Notes under the pieces: generated by a model
The model's database searches: none
Seen by the model: the letters and a program-made list of their open reading frames with translations, nothing else
What the model was told of the DNA's origin: nothing
In this document: piece by piece, positions 1 to 5,234 of the stretch
Layout of the letters: every line of letters begins with the position of its first letter
Position numbering within the stretch: position 1 is the stretch's first letter
Assembly: GCA_022842065.1 (NCBI GenBank)
Contig: JALHQH010000031.1
Location: 1 to 5,234 of the forward strand
DNA: 5,234 bases
From: Caldilineaceae bacterium
Lineage (GTDB): Bacteria > Chloroflexota > Anaerolineae > Caldilineales > Caldilineaceae
Reading direction: 5' to 3'
Made by a program: the position numbers and the translations under genes

Positions 1-116
1 CTTGCTAACACTGAGAAGCCGCCTCAGCGGCTGGTCAATATTTTGCTAGCCGCTGAGGCGGCTTCTCGCTGTCAGGGCGGGATTTGAATCCCGTTGTAAG
101 TTAGTGCAACAGTATC
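1..116. repeat. Left copy of nested palindromic repeat element (cut by window edge)
   Basis: This is a partial copy of the same element seen complete at 4920-5073, in the opposite orientation. The central part is a perfect 20-bp stem (13-32 with 48-67) around a 15-nt loop. Each arm can also fold on itself, as AGCCGC-ctca-GCGGCT (17-32) and AGCCGC-tgag-GCGGCT (48-63). Next comes a small hairpin, CGGGATT-tg-AATCCCG (78-93), and then the terminal repeat TTGTAAGTTAGTGCAACAG with trailing TATC (94-116). That terminal repeat differs at one base from the matching end of the right copy. The outer half, which should carry the other small hairpin and other terminal repeat, lies beyond position 1. No protein is encoded. 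It is most likely a MITE-like or REP-like dispersed repeat. Two copies in 5 kb are seen directly; genome-wide dispersal is inferred. Confidence 0.85.
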
Positions 117-118
117 AC

Positions 119-142
119 AAGGTGACAAGGTGACAAGGAGAC
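119..142. repeat. Short tandem octamer repeat, AAGGTGAC x3
   Basis: Three head-to-tail 8-bp units, AAGGTGAC, AAGGTGAC and AAGGAGAC (last unit with one change), start two bases past the end of the left palindromic element. The same octamer follows the right element at 5076-5083 and, on the opposite strand, makes up half of the array at 5109-5234. The octamer tract therefore travels with the element or marks its preferred neighbourhood. Confidence 0.75.
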
Positions 143-155
143 GGGGACCTTTCTC

Positions 156-202
156 GTATCTCCTATCTCGCGGGTGCCCCCTGGGCGCGTATCTCGTATC
201 TC
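156..202. repeat. Paired heptamer repeats, GTATCTC-type
   Basis: Two doublets of a 7-bp unit are seen: GTATCTC-CTATCTC at 156-169 and GTATCTC-GTATCTC at 189-202. A GC-rich stretch of 19 bases (170-188) separates them. The region lies downstream of the operon terminator and has no credible coding content on either strand. It looks like short tandemly repeated repetitive DNA of the kind common between genes in some filamentous bacteria. No function is evident. Confidence 0.55.
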
Positions 203-226
203 GGTCCGCAAGTGTAAGTCTATCTA

Positions 227-266
227 GCAAAAAGGGCATTGGCCATATGGCCAACGCCCTTTTTGC
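227..266 (-). terminator. Intrinsic terminator of the ABC operon
   Basis: The inverted repeat pairs GCAAAAAGGGC (227-237) with GCCCTTTTTGC (256-266). One mismatch (238/255) separates it from an inner perfect 16-bp palindrome (239-254) that contains CATATG. Read on the minus strand, the GC-rich stem ends in a five-T run, 39 nt after the stop codon of the binding-protein gene. The structure is nearly symmetrical and also places five T's after GCCC on the plus strand, so it could stop transcription from either side. Confidence 0.85.
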
Positions 267-305
267 CATTATATTACAACAATCTGGAAGTCCAACAACG
301 GCGTG

Positions 306-1784
306 TTATTGCACTTCTGCCATCAACTCTGCTTGCATCTCGTTGGCCGAGGCGGTCAGCGCATCGAGGGTGCTCTGGATTTCGGCACCTTGCATGATCT
401 CGTTGAAGGCCTGGGAGGCGGCATCGCGCACGCCCTGGTAGGAGATCAACTGGGGCTCGTAATCACTGTAGGGCAACAGGGCCGCGGCGGCACCCCATTG
501 TGGATTCTGGCTGACGTAGTCACCCAGGAATTCATCGGTGGCGGCGCGGGTGGGGAAGTAGTTGCTGGCTTCAACCCATTGTGCTTGTACTTCCGGCGTG
601 GTGAACCACTTGACGAAGATCCAGGCGGCCAACTCTTGCTCCGGGGTGGTGCGGGTGATCATCACATCGGCACCGTAGATATTCTGGACTGGATCGGCGG
701 TCGTGTACGGTACGGCAAGCACGCCCAGCGTGTCAACATCGGTGCCATTCTCGGTGGCCGCGGTTTCCAAATCGGTCAGGTAGAAGGGAATACCGGAGCT
801 GGAGCCTTGGGCAAAGAGCGCGCGGCGGTTGGCCAATTCAGGATTGGGGAAACCTTCGGTGAAGAAGAAGGCGCAGCCCTCATCCAACATGCCCTTGAGG
901 AAGGCCATTGATTCGGCGACGGCCGCGTTGCTGTAATCATAACCGGTGCCATCTTCAGTCAACACATTGCCACCAAAGGCAAAGGCCCAGGAGGCCACGG
1001 CCGAGGCGTCATCACGCAGAATGTAACCACCAGTGCCATCGCCATTGGCTTCGGCGGCGGCGCAGGCTTGTGCCTTGAATTCTTCTGGGGTCACCGGCGC
1101 GGCTTCAAAGCCTAGTTCGGTTGCCCAGGTCTGGTTGTAGAACATCACTTCCATGGAGCGATTCGGTGGAAAACCCAAGCGCTGGCCATCAAAGACAGAG
1201 TGGACACCCTGTTCCAGGAAAGTGGGATAGAAGTCGGCCTTGTCTTCGGCGGTCAGGCCCCAAGTGGCATCGTCGATCAGCGTGTTCAGGTCAACCAGTG
1301 TGTCGTTGAGCTGGTAGAAGGCCTGATCGTTCTGGTAACCAACGATCAGCGCGGCTGGCTGTTCACCCGCTGCGGTGCTGGCATTGACTTTGTCGCGGAT
1401 TTCATCATAACCACCCTGGTTCAGCCCTTCGATCGTAATGCCACAGGGATTGGTGCTGTTGAAGTCCTCGAGCATGGGCAGCAGCTTCTCTTCGCGGCCG
1501 CCACTGTGCTGGTGCCACCAAACAATGGCCTGGCCACTCGGATCGATGCCAGCATACGCGCCGTCAGTGGCGACAGCACAGTCACCTGTGGCGGCTTCTT
1601 CGGCGGGGGCTTCTTCGGCGGGGGCTTCCGTGGCCTCAGCCGCAGCTTCCTCGGCGGGGGCTGCGGTGGCTTCGGCTGCTTCTGCCGGTGCTTCTTCTGC
1701 CGGGGCCGGGGCCGAACTTGGGCAGGCTGCCAAGGTCAGCATGGCGACTACCAGCAAAAGTGGTAGCCATAGTCGCTTCAGCAT
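306..1784 (-). CDS. ABC transporter substrate-binding lipoprotein, carbohydrate type (SBP_bac_1-like, COG1653)
   Basis: This 492-residue protein is the extracytoplasmic solute receptor of the transporter. Residues 1-20 form a lipoprotein signal peptide (MLKR, hydrophobic core, lipobox LAAC), so Cys21 should be lipidated and anchor the protein to the outer face of the membrane. Residues 22-66 are an Ala/Pro/Glu/Thr-rich tether with repeated PAEEA-like units. The folded domain begins near residue 85 ([11 protein letters not shown]) and has family hallmarks: [17 protein letters not shown] around 210-226, [11 protein letters not shown] at 265-275, and the C-terminal [22 protein letters not shown] at 392-413. 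Four further cysteines (69, 114, 241, 304) could form disulfides. The ATG start is supported by AAGGAG (1791-1796) six bases upstream. The gene is last in the operon, 134 bp after the second permease; binding-protein genes more often come first. Family assignment is firm. The ligand is unknown, and sugars, oligosaccharides or glycerol-3-phosphate-like compounds are all possible. Confidence 0.93.
   Translation of the reverse strand: MLKRLWLPLLLVVAMLTLAACPSSAPAPAEEAPAEAAEATAAPAEEAAAEATEAPAEEAPAEEAATGDCAVATDGAYAGIDPSGQAIVWWHQHSGGREEKLLPMLEDFNSTNPCGITIEGLNQGGYDEIRDKVNASTAAGEQPAALIVGYQNDQAFYQLNDTLVDLNTLIDDATWGLTAEDKADFYPTFLEQGVHSVFDGQRLGFPPNRSMEVMFYNQTWATELGFEAAPVTPEEFKAQACAAAEANGDGTGGYILRDDASAVASWAFAFGGNVLTEDGTGYDYSNAAVAESMAFLKGMLDEGCAFFFTEGFPNPELANRRALFAQGSSSGIPFYLTDLETAATENGTDVDTLGVLAVPYTTADPVQNIYGADVMITRTTPEQELAAWIFVKWFTTPEVQAQWVEASNYFPTRAATDEFLGDYVSQNPQWGAAAALLPYSDYEPQLISYQGVRDAASQAFNEIMQGAEIQSTLDALTASANEMQAELMAEVQ
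1593..1622 (-). repeat. 15-bp tandem repeat in the lipoprotein tether
   Basis: Two exact 15-bp copies of GGCTTCTTCGGCGGG (plus strand; 1593-1607 and 1608-1622) encode successive AEEAP units of the tether. Degenerate copies continue to about 1710 and cover roughly residues 26-66. The tract probably grew by slippage or unequal exchange and is likely to vary in length between strains. Confidence 0.7.
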
Positions 1785-1805
1785 AATGTTCTCCTTATTG
1801 TTGAT

Positions 1806-1828
1806 AGAACTTAGTTCACTAACGTTCT
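1806..1828 (-). promoter_or_regulatory. Small dyad in front of the binding-protein gene
   Basis: AGAAC (1806-1810) pairs with GTTCT (1824-1828), and GTT (1814-1816) pairs with AAC (1821-1823), giving a bulged 8-bp hairpin. It also overlaps an 11-bp palindrome, GAACTTAGTTC (1807-1817). The dyad lies ten bases upstream of the Shine-Dalgarno sequence AAGGAG (1791-1796). It could be an operator or a 5' stabilising hairpin of a processed transcript. I found no convincing -35/-10 pair in the 1785-1918 spacer, so separate transcription of the last gene is not shown. Confidence 0.35.
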
Positions 1829-1886
1829 GATAAAATTGAACACACGTACTGTCCGTAACAGCACAGTGAGTTACACAAGATAACCA

Positions 1887-1918
1887 TTAATAATTAATTG
1901 TTTTCCATTAATTATTAA
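1887..1918 (-). promoter_or_regulatory. AT-only intercistronic hairpin
   Basis: A perfect 12-bp inverted repeat, TTAATAATTAAT (1887-1898) with ATTAATTATTAA (1907-1918), flanks an 8-nt loop. It directly abuts the stop codon of the second permease gene (1919-1921). The stem is made only of A and T and has no following U tract, so it is not a normal intrinsic terminator. Likely roles are 3' protection of the permease message, a processing site that lets the binding protein be made in excess, or an AT-rich UP-like element. The structure is seen in the sequence; the role is inferred. Confidence 0.5.
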
Positions 1919-2818
1919 CTAGCCTTTCAGCCCCGACGTGGCAATCCCCTCGATAAAGGTGCGCTGCGTGAAGAAGTAAACAAGCACAATCGGCGCAATC
2001 GTAATCATCGAGCCGGCCATCTGCAGGTGAAAGAAGGAACCGGATTCATCCAGAAAGGCGAGCAGCCCATACGAAATTGGTCGCCAATCGGGCGTTGTCG
2101 TCACCAAAATCGGCCAGGCCAATGAATTCCACGCCCCGATAAAGCCAAAGAGCACCAGCGTCATCAGGGGCGCACGCGACAGGGGCACGATCACGCGCAA
2201 GAGATAGGTCAGATGGCCTGCGCCATCGATCTGCGCCGAATCCCACAACTCGTTCGGGATCTGTTGGAAGAATTGCCGCAACAGAAAGATGCCAAAAGCC
2301 CCGGCCATAAAGGGAATTGTCAATGCCGGCCAATTGTTGATCCAAGGGATCGGCCCAACCCGCCCCAACCACGAAACCGTGATAAAGTTGGGTACCCAGG
2401 TCACTGCTTCGGGCAACATGAGCGTCGCCAAGAGCAGGGCAAAGAGAAAGCCTTTGCCGGGAAACTCCATCCGCGCAAAGGCATAGGCCGCCAACGAACA
2501 GAAGATCAGCTCGCCGGTGACGGTGATCAAGGTGATCTTCACACTGTTCATAAAGTAGCGCGAAAACTGGGCATCATTCCACGCCTGTAGATAGTTGCCC
2601 CATTGGGGCGTGCTGGGCAAGAACTCGCCCCCCGTGGCCTCGGTCAGATTCATCAGGGAGACACTGACGGTATAGAGAAAGGGCAAGATCGCGCCAATCG
2701 CCCCGATGATCAACACCAGGTAGATCCAGAGATGGGCCAGGTTAAAGCCCCCGCGCCTGGGGGTTGCCCGCCGCGTTTGCATGTTGCCCGTGGTCGGTTT
2801 GACGGTAATTCTAGCCAT
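1919..2818 (-). CDS. ABC transporter permease, MalG/AraQ/UgpE type (COG0395)
   Basis: This is one of the two membrane subunits of the transporter. The chosen 299-residue form begins MARITV. Six hydrophobic segments are visible at about residues 29-55, 89-115, 124-150, 159-180, 217-240 and 262-283, the standard topology and length for this family. The cytoplasmic EAA loop, which docks the ATPase, is clear at 187-213 ([15 protein letters not shown], with E190, D198 and G199), preceded by the typical LRQFF. The ATG at 2818 is preferred. It overlaps the stop of the upstream permease gene in the eight bases ATGGCTAG, which suggests translational coupling, and AAGCGAG, an imperfect Shine-Dalgarno, lies six bases upstream. 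A TTG at 2839 would add seven residues and overlap more, and is less likely. The protein pairs with the 2811-4529 product. Substrate is unknown. Confidence 0.94.
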   Translation of the reverse strand: MARITVKPTTGNMQTRRATPRRGGFNLAHLWIYLVLIIGAIGAILPFLYTVSVSLMNLTEATGGEFLPSTPQWGNYLQAWNDAQFSRYFMNSVKITLITVTGELIFCSLAAYAFARMEFPGKGFLFALLLATLMLPEAVTWVPNFITVSWLGRVGPIPWINNWPALTIPFMAGAFGIFLLRQFFQQIPNELWDSAQIDGAGHLTYLLRVIVPLSRAPLMTLVLFGFIGAWNSLAWPILVTTTPDWRPISYGLLAFLDESGSFFHLQMAGSMITIAPIVLVYFFTQRTFIEGIATSGLKG

Positions 2819-4529
2819 AGAAGACTCGCTTATTGGCAATGCGGTTATTCACAAAGGTCAAGAGCAAAATGATCAGCAGTAACAAAATTGCCAACGCCGA
2901 GGCGTAGCCATAGCGGGTATCGCGCTTGAACGCTTGAAAGATCACCACGCTGGCGGTATCGGTGGTACCCAACGCCGCGGCCGTCCGCAACACATAGATA
3001 TGATTGAAGGCTTTGAAGGTGCCAATCACCGAGTAGAGCGTGAGGAAATAGATGGTGGGCGAAAGCAGGGGCAGGGTAATATTGCGGAACTGTGACCAAC
3101 GGCCGGCACCATCCATTGACGCAGCTTCATAAAGCGGACGGGGAATCGCGCCCAAGCCGGCCAGGAAAACGACCGTGTTAAAGCCAATAAAGGTCCAGAC
3201 GCCGTAGATCATAATCACGACGAGCGCCAGACTTGGCCCGGCAGCCCAAACCGGCAGTTGTACACTGCTGCCAACCAGCAATTGAAAGATGCCCGCCGGT
3301 TCATTGAGCCAACTGAGTGGATCGGCCCCCAGTGCCCCGATAGCACTGTTAAAGAGGGCGTTGGGCCGGCTGGAAAAGATAATCCGAAAGACCGCCGCCG
3401 TGCCGACAAAGGGCGCAATATAGGGGATAAAGTAGACCATGCGGAAGAAACCCTTGCCCCGAATATCCTGAAAGAGCAGCACCGCCAGAAAGAGCGAGAT
3501 GGCCAACTGCGCCGGTACCGTCCCCACCGAATACCAGACGGTGGCAAGCAGCCCGATCCACCAATCTTTGTCACCATTGGCAATCACGCGCGGCAACTCG
3601 CCGATCAACACCCAGCCGCCAACCAGCAGCATCGCCGCCCCGCCCAGGCGTAGGATCATGCTCACATTCGAGTCACGTTCGCCGGCGCTGTCCCACAAGC
3701 CCCAGGCGACCAGCAGCAGGAGGAAGCCGGCACTGATCGTCACAATCTGGGCCCAAAGCGTAAGCCCTTCTCCGGCTTCGAGGGCAGCGGCATAGACCTT
3801 TTGAATCTCGGTCCAGGTGAGCCAACTCAAGGCGATGGCTGCTAAAAATAACACGGTGCTGCTAACGAAGGGGCCAAGATAGGAGCCGATGCGACGGCGT
3901 AGCCCTTGGTTGCGCTCATAGAGGGCCACAATGAGCAGCCCAATGGCAACCAGGCCCAGCCCACGCCAAAAGAGCTGCTGCAAGGGCCCTTGCAGCCACG
4001 TTTCGATGATCAACGCGCGAAAGGCCGCTGTCGTCGCCCCCTGACCACGCAATTGGTTGGGGATATCGAGCATCGCGGGCAGCAGTCGAAAGGTGTGGAG
4101 GAGAAAGACACCCAAGCCGGCCCCGACCAATAAGCCGGGTAGGGCCCACGGCCACGGCACTTGGCCTTTTTCGGCCGCGCTTTTCCCCGTGTTGACTAAG
4201 GTACGCACGGCGAGAAAGAGACAGCTCGCCGCCACCCAAAAGGCCAAGACGTAAGTTAGGCTGTCGATGGCACGCACATAATTGTTTAAGCCATCGTAAG
4301 TGCCGACGATCTTGTTCAGGCCGCGCAGGCTACTCTGATAGGCGGCAAAGATGAGAGGAAAGAGCCCAAAGACCCCAATGATCAAGAAAGCAGGAAAGAG
4401 AAACGCATACGCCAATAGGGTTTCACGCAATCGGCGACCGCGTCGCCCGGCAAAAAGACGGGCAAGCCGTGTTGGCCGGTCCTGCACAGTGGTCGAACCG
4501 ACCGATTTCGTGGCGATTGTGCGACTCAT
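2811..4529 (-). CDS. ABC transporter permease, MalF/UgpA type (COG1175) with a large extra membrane insertion
   Basis: This 572-residue membrane subunit is the first gene of the operon. UgpA-type relatives have about 300 residues and six helices. The family core is split here: helix 1 (39-62) and the GLNNYVRAI motif (80-88) come first, and the rest resumes near 322 ([15 protein letters not shown], then [21 protein letters not shown] at 357-377). The EAA loop is intact at 461-491 (E468, D473, G474), and the last helices lie near 486-506 and 542-562. Between about 90 and 315 is an insertion with six predicted hydrophobic segments (about 92-113, 128-150, 186-204, 217-238, 258-278, 291-312). An even number keeps the normal orientation of the core. 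The insertion is unlike the soluble P2 loop of E. coli MalF, and I recognise no domain in it. The ATG start has AAAGG four bases upstream. The stop overlaps the next gene by eight bases. Confidence 0.93.
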   Translation of the reverse strand: MSRTIATKSVGSTTVQDRPTRLARLFAGRRGRRLRETLLAYAFLFPAFLIIGVFGLFPLIFAAYQSSLRGLNKIVGTYDGLNNYVRAIDSLTYVLAFWVAASCLFLAVRTLVNTGKSAAEKGQVPWPWALPGLLVGAGLGVFLLHTFRLLPAMLDIPNQLRGQGATTAAFRALIIETWLQGPLQQLFWRGLGLVAIGLLIVALYERNQGLRRRIGSYLGPFVSSTVLFLAAIALSWLTWTEIQKVYAAALEAGEGLTLWAQIVTISAGFLLLLVAWGLWDSAGERDSNVSMILRLGGAAMLLVGGWVLIGELPRVIANGDKDWWIGLLATVWYSVGTVPAQLAISLFLAVLLFQDIRGKGFFRMVYFIPYIAPFVGTAAVFRIIFSSRPNALFNSAIGALGADPLSWLNEPAGIFQLLVGSSVQLPVWAAGPSLALVVIMIYGVWTFIGFNTVVFLAGLGAIPRPLYEAASMDGAGRWSQFRNITLPLLSPTIYFLTLYSVIGTFKAFNHIYVLRTAAALGTTDTASVVIFQAFKRDTRYGYASALAILLLLIILLLTFVNNRIANKRVFYG

Positions 4530-4562
4530 GTAACCTTTGTCCCAATGATGTAGACTGGACAG

Positions 4563-4616
4563 TCATCGGTTTTGACCCTAGCCAGGGTGGAAGTGGCAAA
4601 CGTGCCAAACTGATGA
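4563..4616 (-). promoter_or_regulatory. Possible three-way-junction structure in the operon leader
   Basis: In the predicted leader transcript, 4616-4608 (UCAUCAGUU) can pair with 4571-4563 (AACCGAUGA), leaving one C-A mismatch. This encloses two adjacent hairpins, UGGCA-CGUU-UGCCA (4607-4594) and ACCCU-GGCU-AGGGU (4588-4575). Both have 5-bp stems and 4-nt loops. The block lies 33 bases upstream of the start codon. It may be a cis-acting regulatory RNA, or the two dyads may be protein operators. I recognise no known riboswitch class. The base pairing is seen; the folding is inferred and not energy-scored. Confidence 0.3.
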
Positions 4617-4668
4617 TTTCGGTGAGCGCTGCCGGCAAAGGGGGTAGCCGCCAGATCCTGATAGCCTA

Positions 4669-4697
4669 AGTATACCCAAGCGGGCACAGGGCGTCAA
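4669..4697 (-). promoter_or_regulatory. Sigma70-type promoter of the ABC operon
   Basis: On the minus strand TTGACG (4692-4697) and TATACT (4669-4674) are separated by exactly 17 bp. Each hexamer matches the consensus at five of six positions. Transcription should start near 4662, giving a leader of about 130 nt before the first ATG at 4529. This is the best hexamer pair I found in 4530-4919. A weaker alternative, TTGTAA-N16-TATGTT, lies farther upstream between about 4815 and 4845. Confidence 0.65.
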
Positions 4698-4756
4698 TGC
4701 GCGCGCCGCCTCGTGATAAATCGCCTGAAGCTTTTGCGAAACCTGCTCACGCCGCT

Positions 4757-4811
4757 GTTACCAGTGTAACCGCGCTAGTTTAACACCCTATGCCGTTTTT
4801 GTTAACAAAAA
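4757..4811. promoter_or_regulatory. Upstream dyads, candidate regulator sites
   Basis: Two symmetrical sites lie upstream of the predicted promoter. GTTAC-cagt-GTAAC (4757-4770) is centred about 100 bp before the predicted transcription start. TTTTTGTTAACAAAAA (4796-4811) is a perfect 16-bp palindrome about 140 bp before it. Their distance fits activator or loop-forming sites, but no regulator gene is nearby and neither matches a LacI-family operator I can name. The rest of 4812-4900 shows nothing recognisable beyond AT-rich DNA. Confidence 0.3.
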
Positions 4812-4903
4812 TTTAACATAGATCTTTGTATACTCTTTACAATCCCCTGCGAAATTGGTCGTGCTGTGTCTTTCGGGTTTATTCCGATTTAGTTTTGTAA
4901 CTT

Positions 4904-4919
4904 GACAGGATGACAGGAT
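4904..4919. repeat. Tandem octamer GACAGGAT x2
   Basis: Two exact head-to-tail copies of GACAGGAT lie against the operon-facing end of the right palindromic element. On the opposite strand this is the ATCCTGTC register of the array at 5109-5234. Octamer repeats of this family therefore flank the right element on both sides. Confidence 0.65.
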
Positions 4920-5073
4920 GATCCTGTTGCACTATCTTACAACGGGATTCAAATCCCGGCCTGACAACGAGAAGCCGCCTCAGCGGCTGAGAAAACGATC
5001 CTAGCCGCTGAGGCGGCTTCTCGCTGTTAGCAAGGGGTTTTAACCCCATTTTGTAAGATAGTGCAACAGTATC
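4920..5073. repeat. Complete nested palindromic element with 19-23 bp terminal inverted repeats (MITE/REP-like)
   Basis: The ends are perfect 19-bp inverted repeats (CTGTTGCACTATCTTACAA at 4924-4942; its complement at 5051-5069). They extend to 23 bp with one mismatch (4920-4942 with 5051-5073). Inside lie a small hairpin GGGATT-ca-AATCCC (4944-4957), a perfect 21-bp central hairpin (4968-4988 with 5003-5023, 14-nt loop), and a second small hairpin GGGGTT-tt-AACCCC (5034-5047). The whole is a palindrome of hairpins. The two small hairpins sit in equivalent positions of the two halves but differ by an A-T to G-C pair exchange that keeps pairing. No transposase or other ORF is present. No clear target duplication can be identified, because the flanks are themselves repetitive. 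The relation to the left copy is inverted. Confidence 0.85.
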
Positions 5074-5090
5074 GCAAGGTGACAGAATGA

Positions 5091-5116
5091 AAGGTGACCA
5101 CACGTATGGTCACCTT
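5091..5116. repeat. Inverted repeat where the octamer array changes strand
   Basis: AAGGTGACCA (5091-5100) and TGGTCACCTT (5107-5116) form a perfect 10-bp stem around a 6-nt loop. The symmetry continues outward to about 5076 and 5132 with one substitution and one single-base deletion. The octamers left of the loop read AAGGTGAC, and those to the right read as its complement. This is the centre of a larger repeat inversion. Confidence 0.7.
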
Positions 5117-5234
5117 GTCATCCTGTCACCTTGTCATCCTGTCACCTTGTCATCCTGTCACCTTGTCATCCTGTCACCTTGTCATCCTGTCACCTTGTCA
5201 TCCTGTCACCTTGTCATCCTGTCACCTTGTCATC
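5109..5234. repeat. 16-bp tandem array, GTCACCTT-GTCATCCT, running off the window
   Basis: Seven exact copies of a 16-bp unit (5109-5220) plus 14 bases of an eighth reach the window edge. Each unit is two 8-bp halves, GTCACCTT and GTCATCCT, which differ at two positions, so the pattern is GTCAYCYT repeated. There are no unique spacers, so it is not a CRISPR array. Total length is unknown. Exact identity between copies suggests recent expansion or ongoing homogenisation. Confidence 0.9.

Noticed and set aside
78..93. Possible tRNA T-arm, because GGGATTTGAATCCC resembles a T-stem and loop
   Set aside because: It is a 7-bp palindrome with a 2-nt centre, recurs in the right element, and has no acceptor, anticodon or D arm around it.
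303..911. Plus-strand 202-codon open frame, and others at 1200-1766 and 1438-1830
   Set aside because: They lie antisense inside the well-supported binding-protein gene, have no family resemblance, and the 1438-1830 and 1200-1766 frames read through the complement of the PAEEA-encoding repeats. They are shadows of a GC-rich gene.
2819..2839. TTG start adding seven residues to the second permease
   Set aside because: The ATG at 2818 has an AAGCGAG at good spacing and a tight eight-base overlap with the upstream stop. The extra residues MPISESS show no family feature.
4594..4607. LacI-family operator (TGGCAAACGTGCCA)
   Set aside because: The arms are symmetrical, but the symmetry centre is not the CG step expected for LacI-type sites, and no LacI-family gene is in the window.
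4969..5022. Central hairpin of the right element as a transcription terminator
   Set aside because: The stem is strong, but no T tract follows on either strand. It is part of a repeated element and stands upstream of the operon, not after a gene.
4879..5103. Minus-strand 74-codon open frame, and a similar one at 72-269
   Set aside because: Both are read through the hairpin element and octamer repeats, have no family resemblance, and lack a convincing ribosome binding site.
5109..5234. CRISPR array
   Set aside because: The units are contiguous 16-bp copies without unique spacers, and no cas gene is present.

Overview
The window holds one complete three-gene carbohydrate-type ABC uptake operon. 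All three genes are on the minus strand and are transcribed from right to left. The operon is bracketed by two copies, in opposite orientation, of a highly palindromic repeat element. GC content is moderately high. Two features fit a filamentous Chloroflexota bacterium (Anaerolineae, Caldilineae or Chloroflexia): a lipoprotein with an Ala/Pro/Glu/Thr-rich spacer behind its lipid-anchored cysteine, and intergenic DNA full of 7-8 bp tandem repeats and hairpin elements. This assignment is an inference with moderate confidence, because the window has no phylogenetic marker gene.

Right to left, in the direction of transcription: positions 4920-5234 hold a 146-154 bp nested palindromic element and an array of 8-bp repeats that runs off the window edge. 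Positions 4530-4919 are non-coding. They carry small dyads, a near-consensus sigma70-type promoter (-35 at 4692-4697, -10 at 4669-4674, 17-bp spacer) and a leader of about 130 nt that can fold into a three-way junction. The first gene (2811-4529) encodes a MalF/UgpA-type permease with an unusual insertion of about 230 residues that is predicted to add six membrane helices. The second (1919-2818) encodes a MalG/UgpE-type permease whose start overlaps the first gene's stop. A 134-bp AT-rich spacer with an AT-only hairpin follows. The third gene (306-1784) encodes the lipid-anchored substrate-binding protein. A strong hairpin terminator (227-266) closes the operon, and positions 1-142 hold the second palindromic element with its tandem-repeat flank.

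The lipoprotein would capture a sugar or sugar-like solute outside the membrane and hand it to the heterodimeric permease. No ATPase is encoded here, so a shared MalK/MsmX-like ATPase elsewhere in the genome would have to power uptake. The substrate cannot be named from the sequence. The least ordinary items are the expanded first permease, the nested palindromic element (which shows an internal compensatory base-pair change), and the structured leader.
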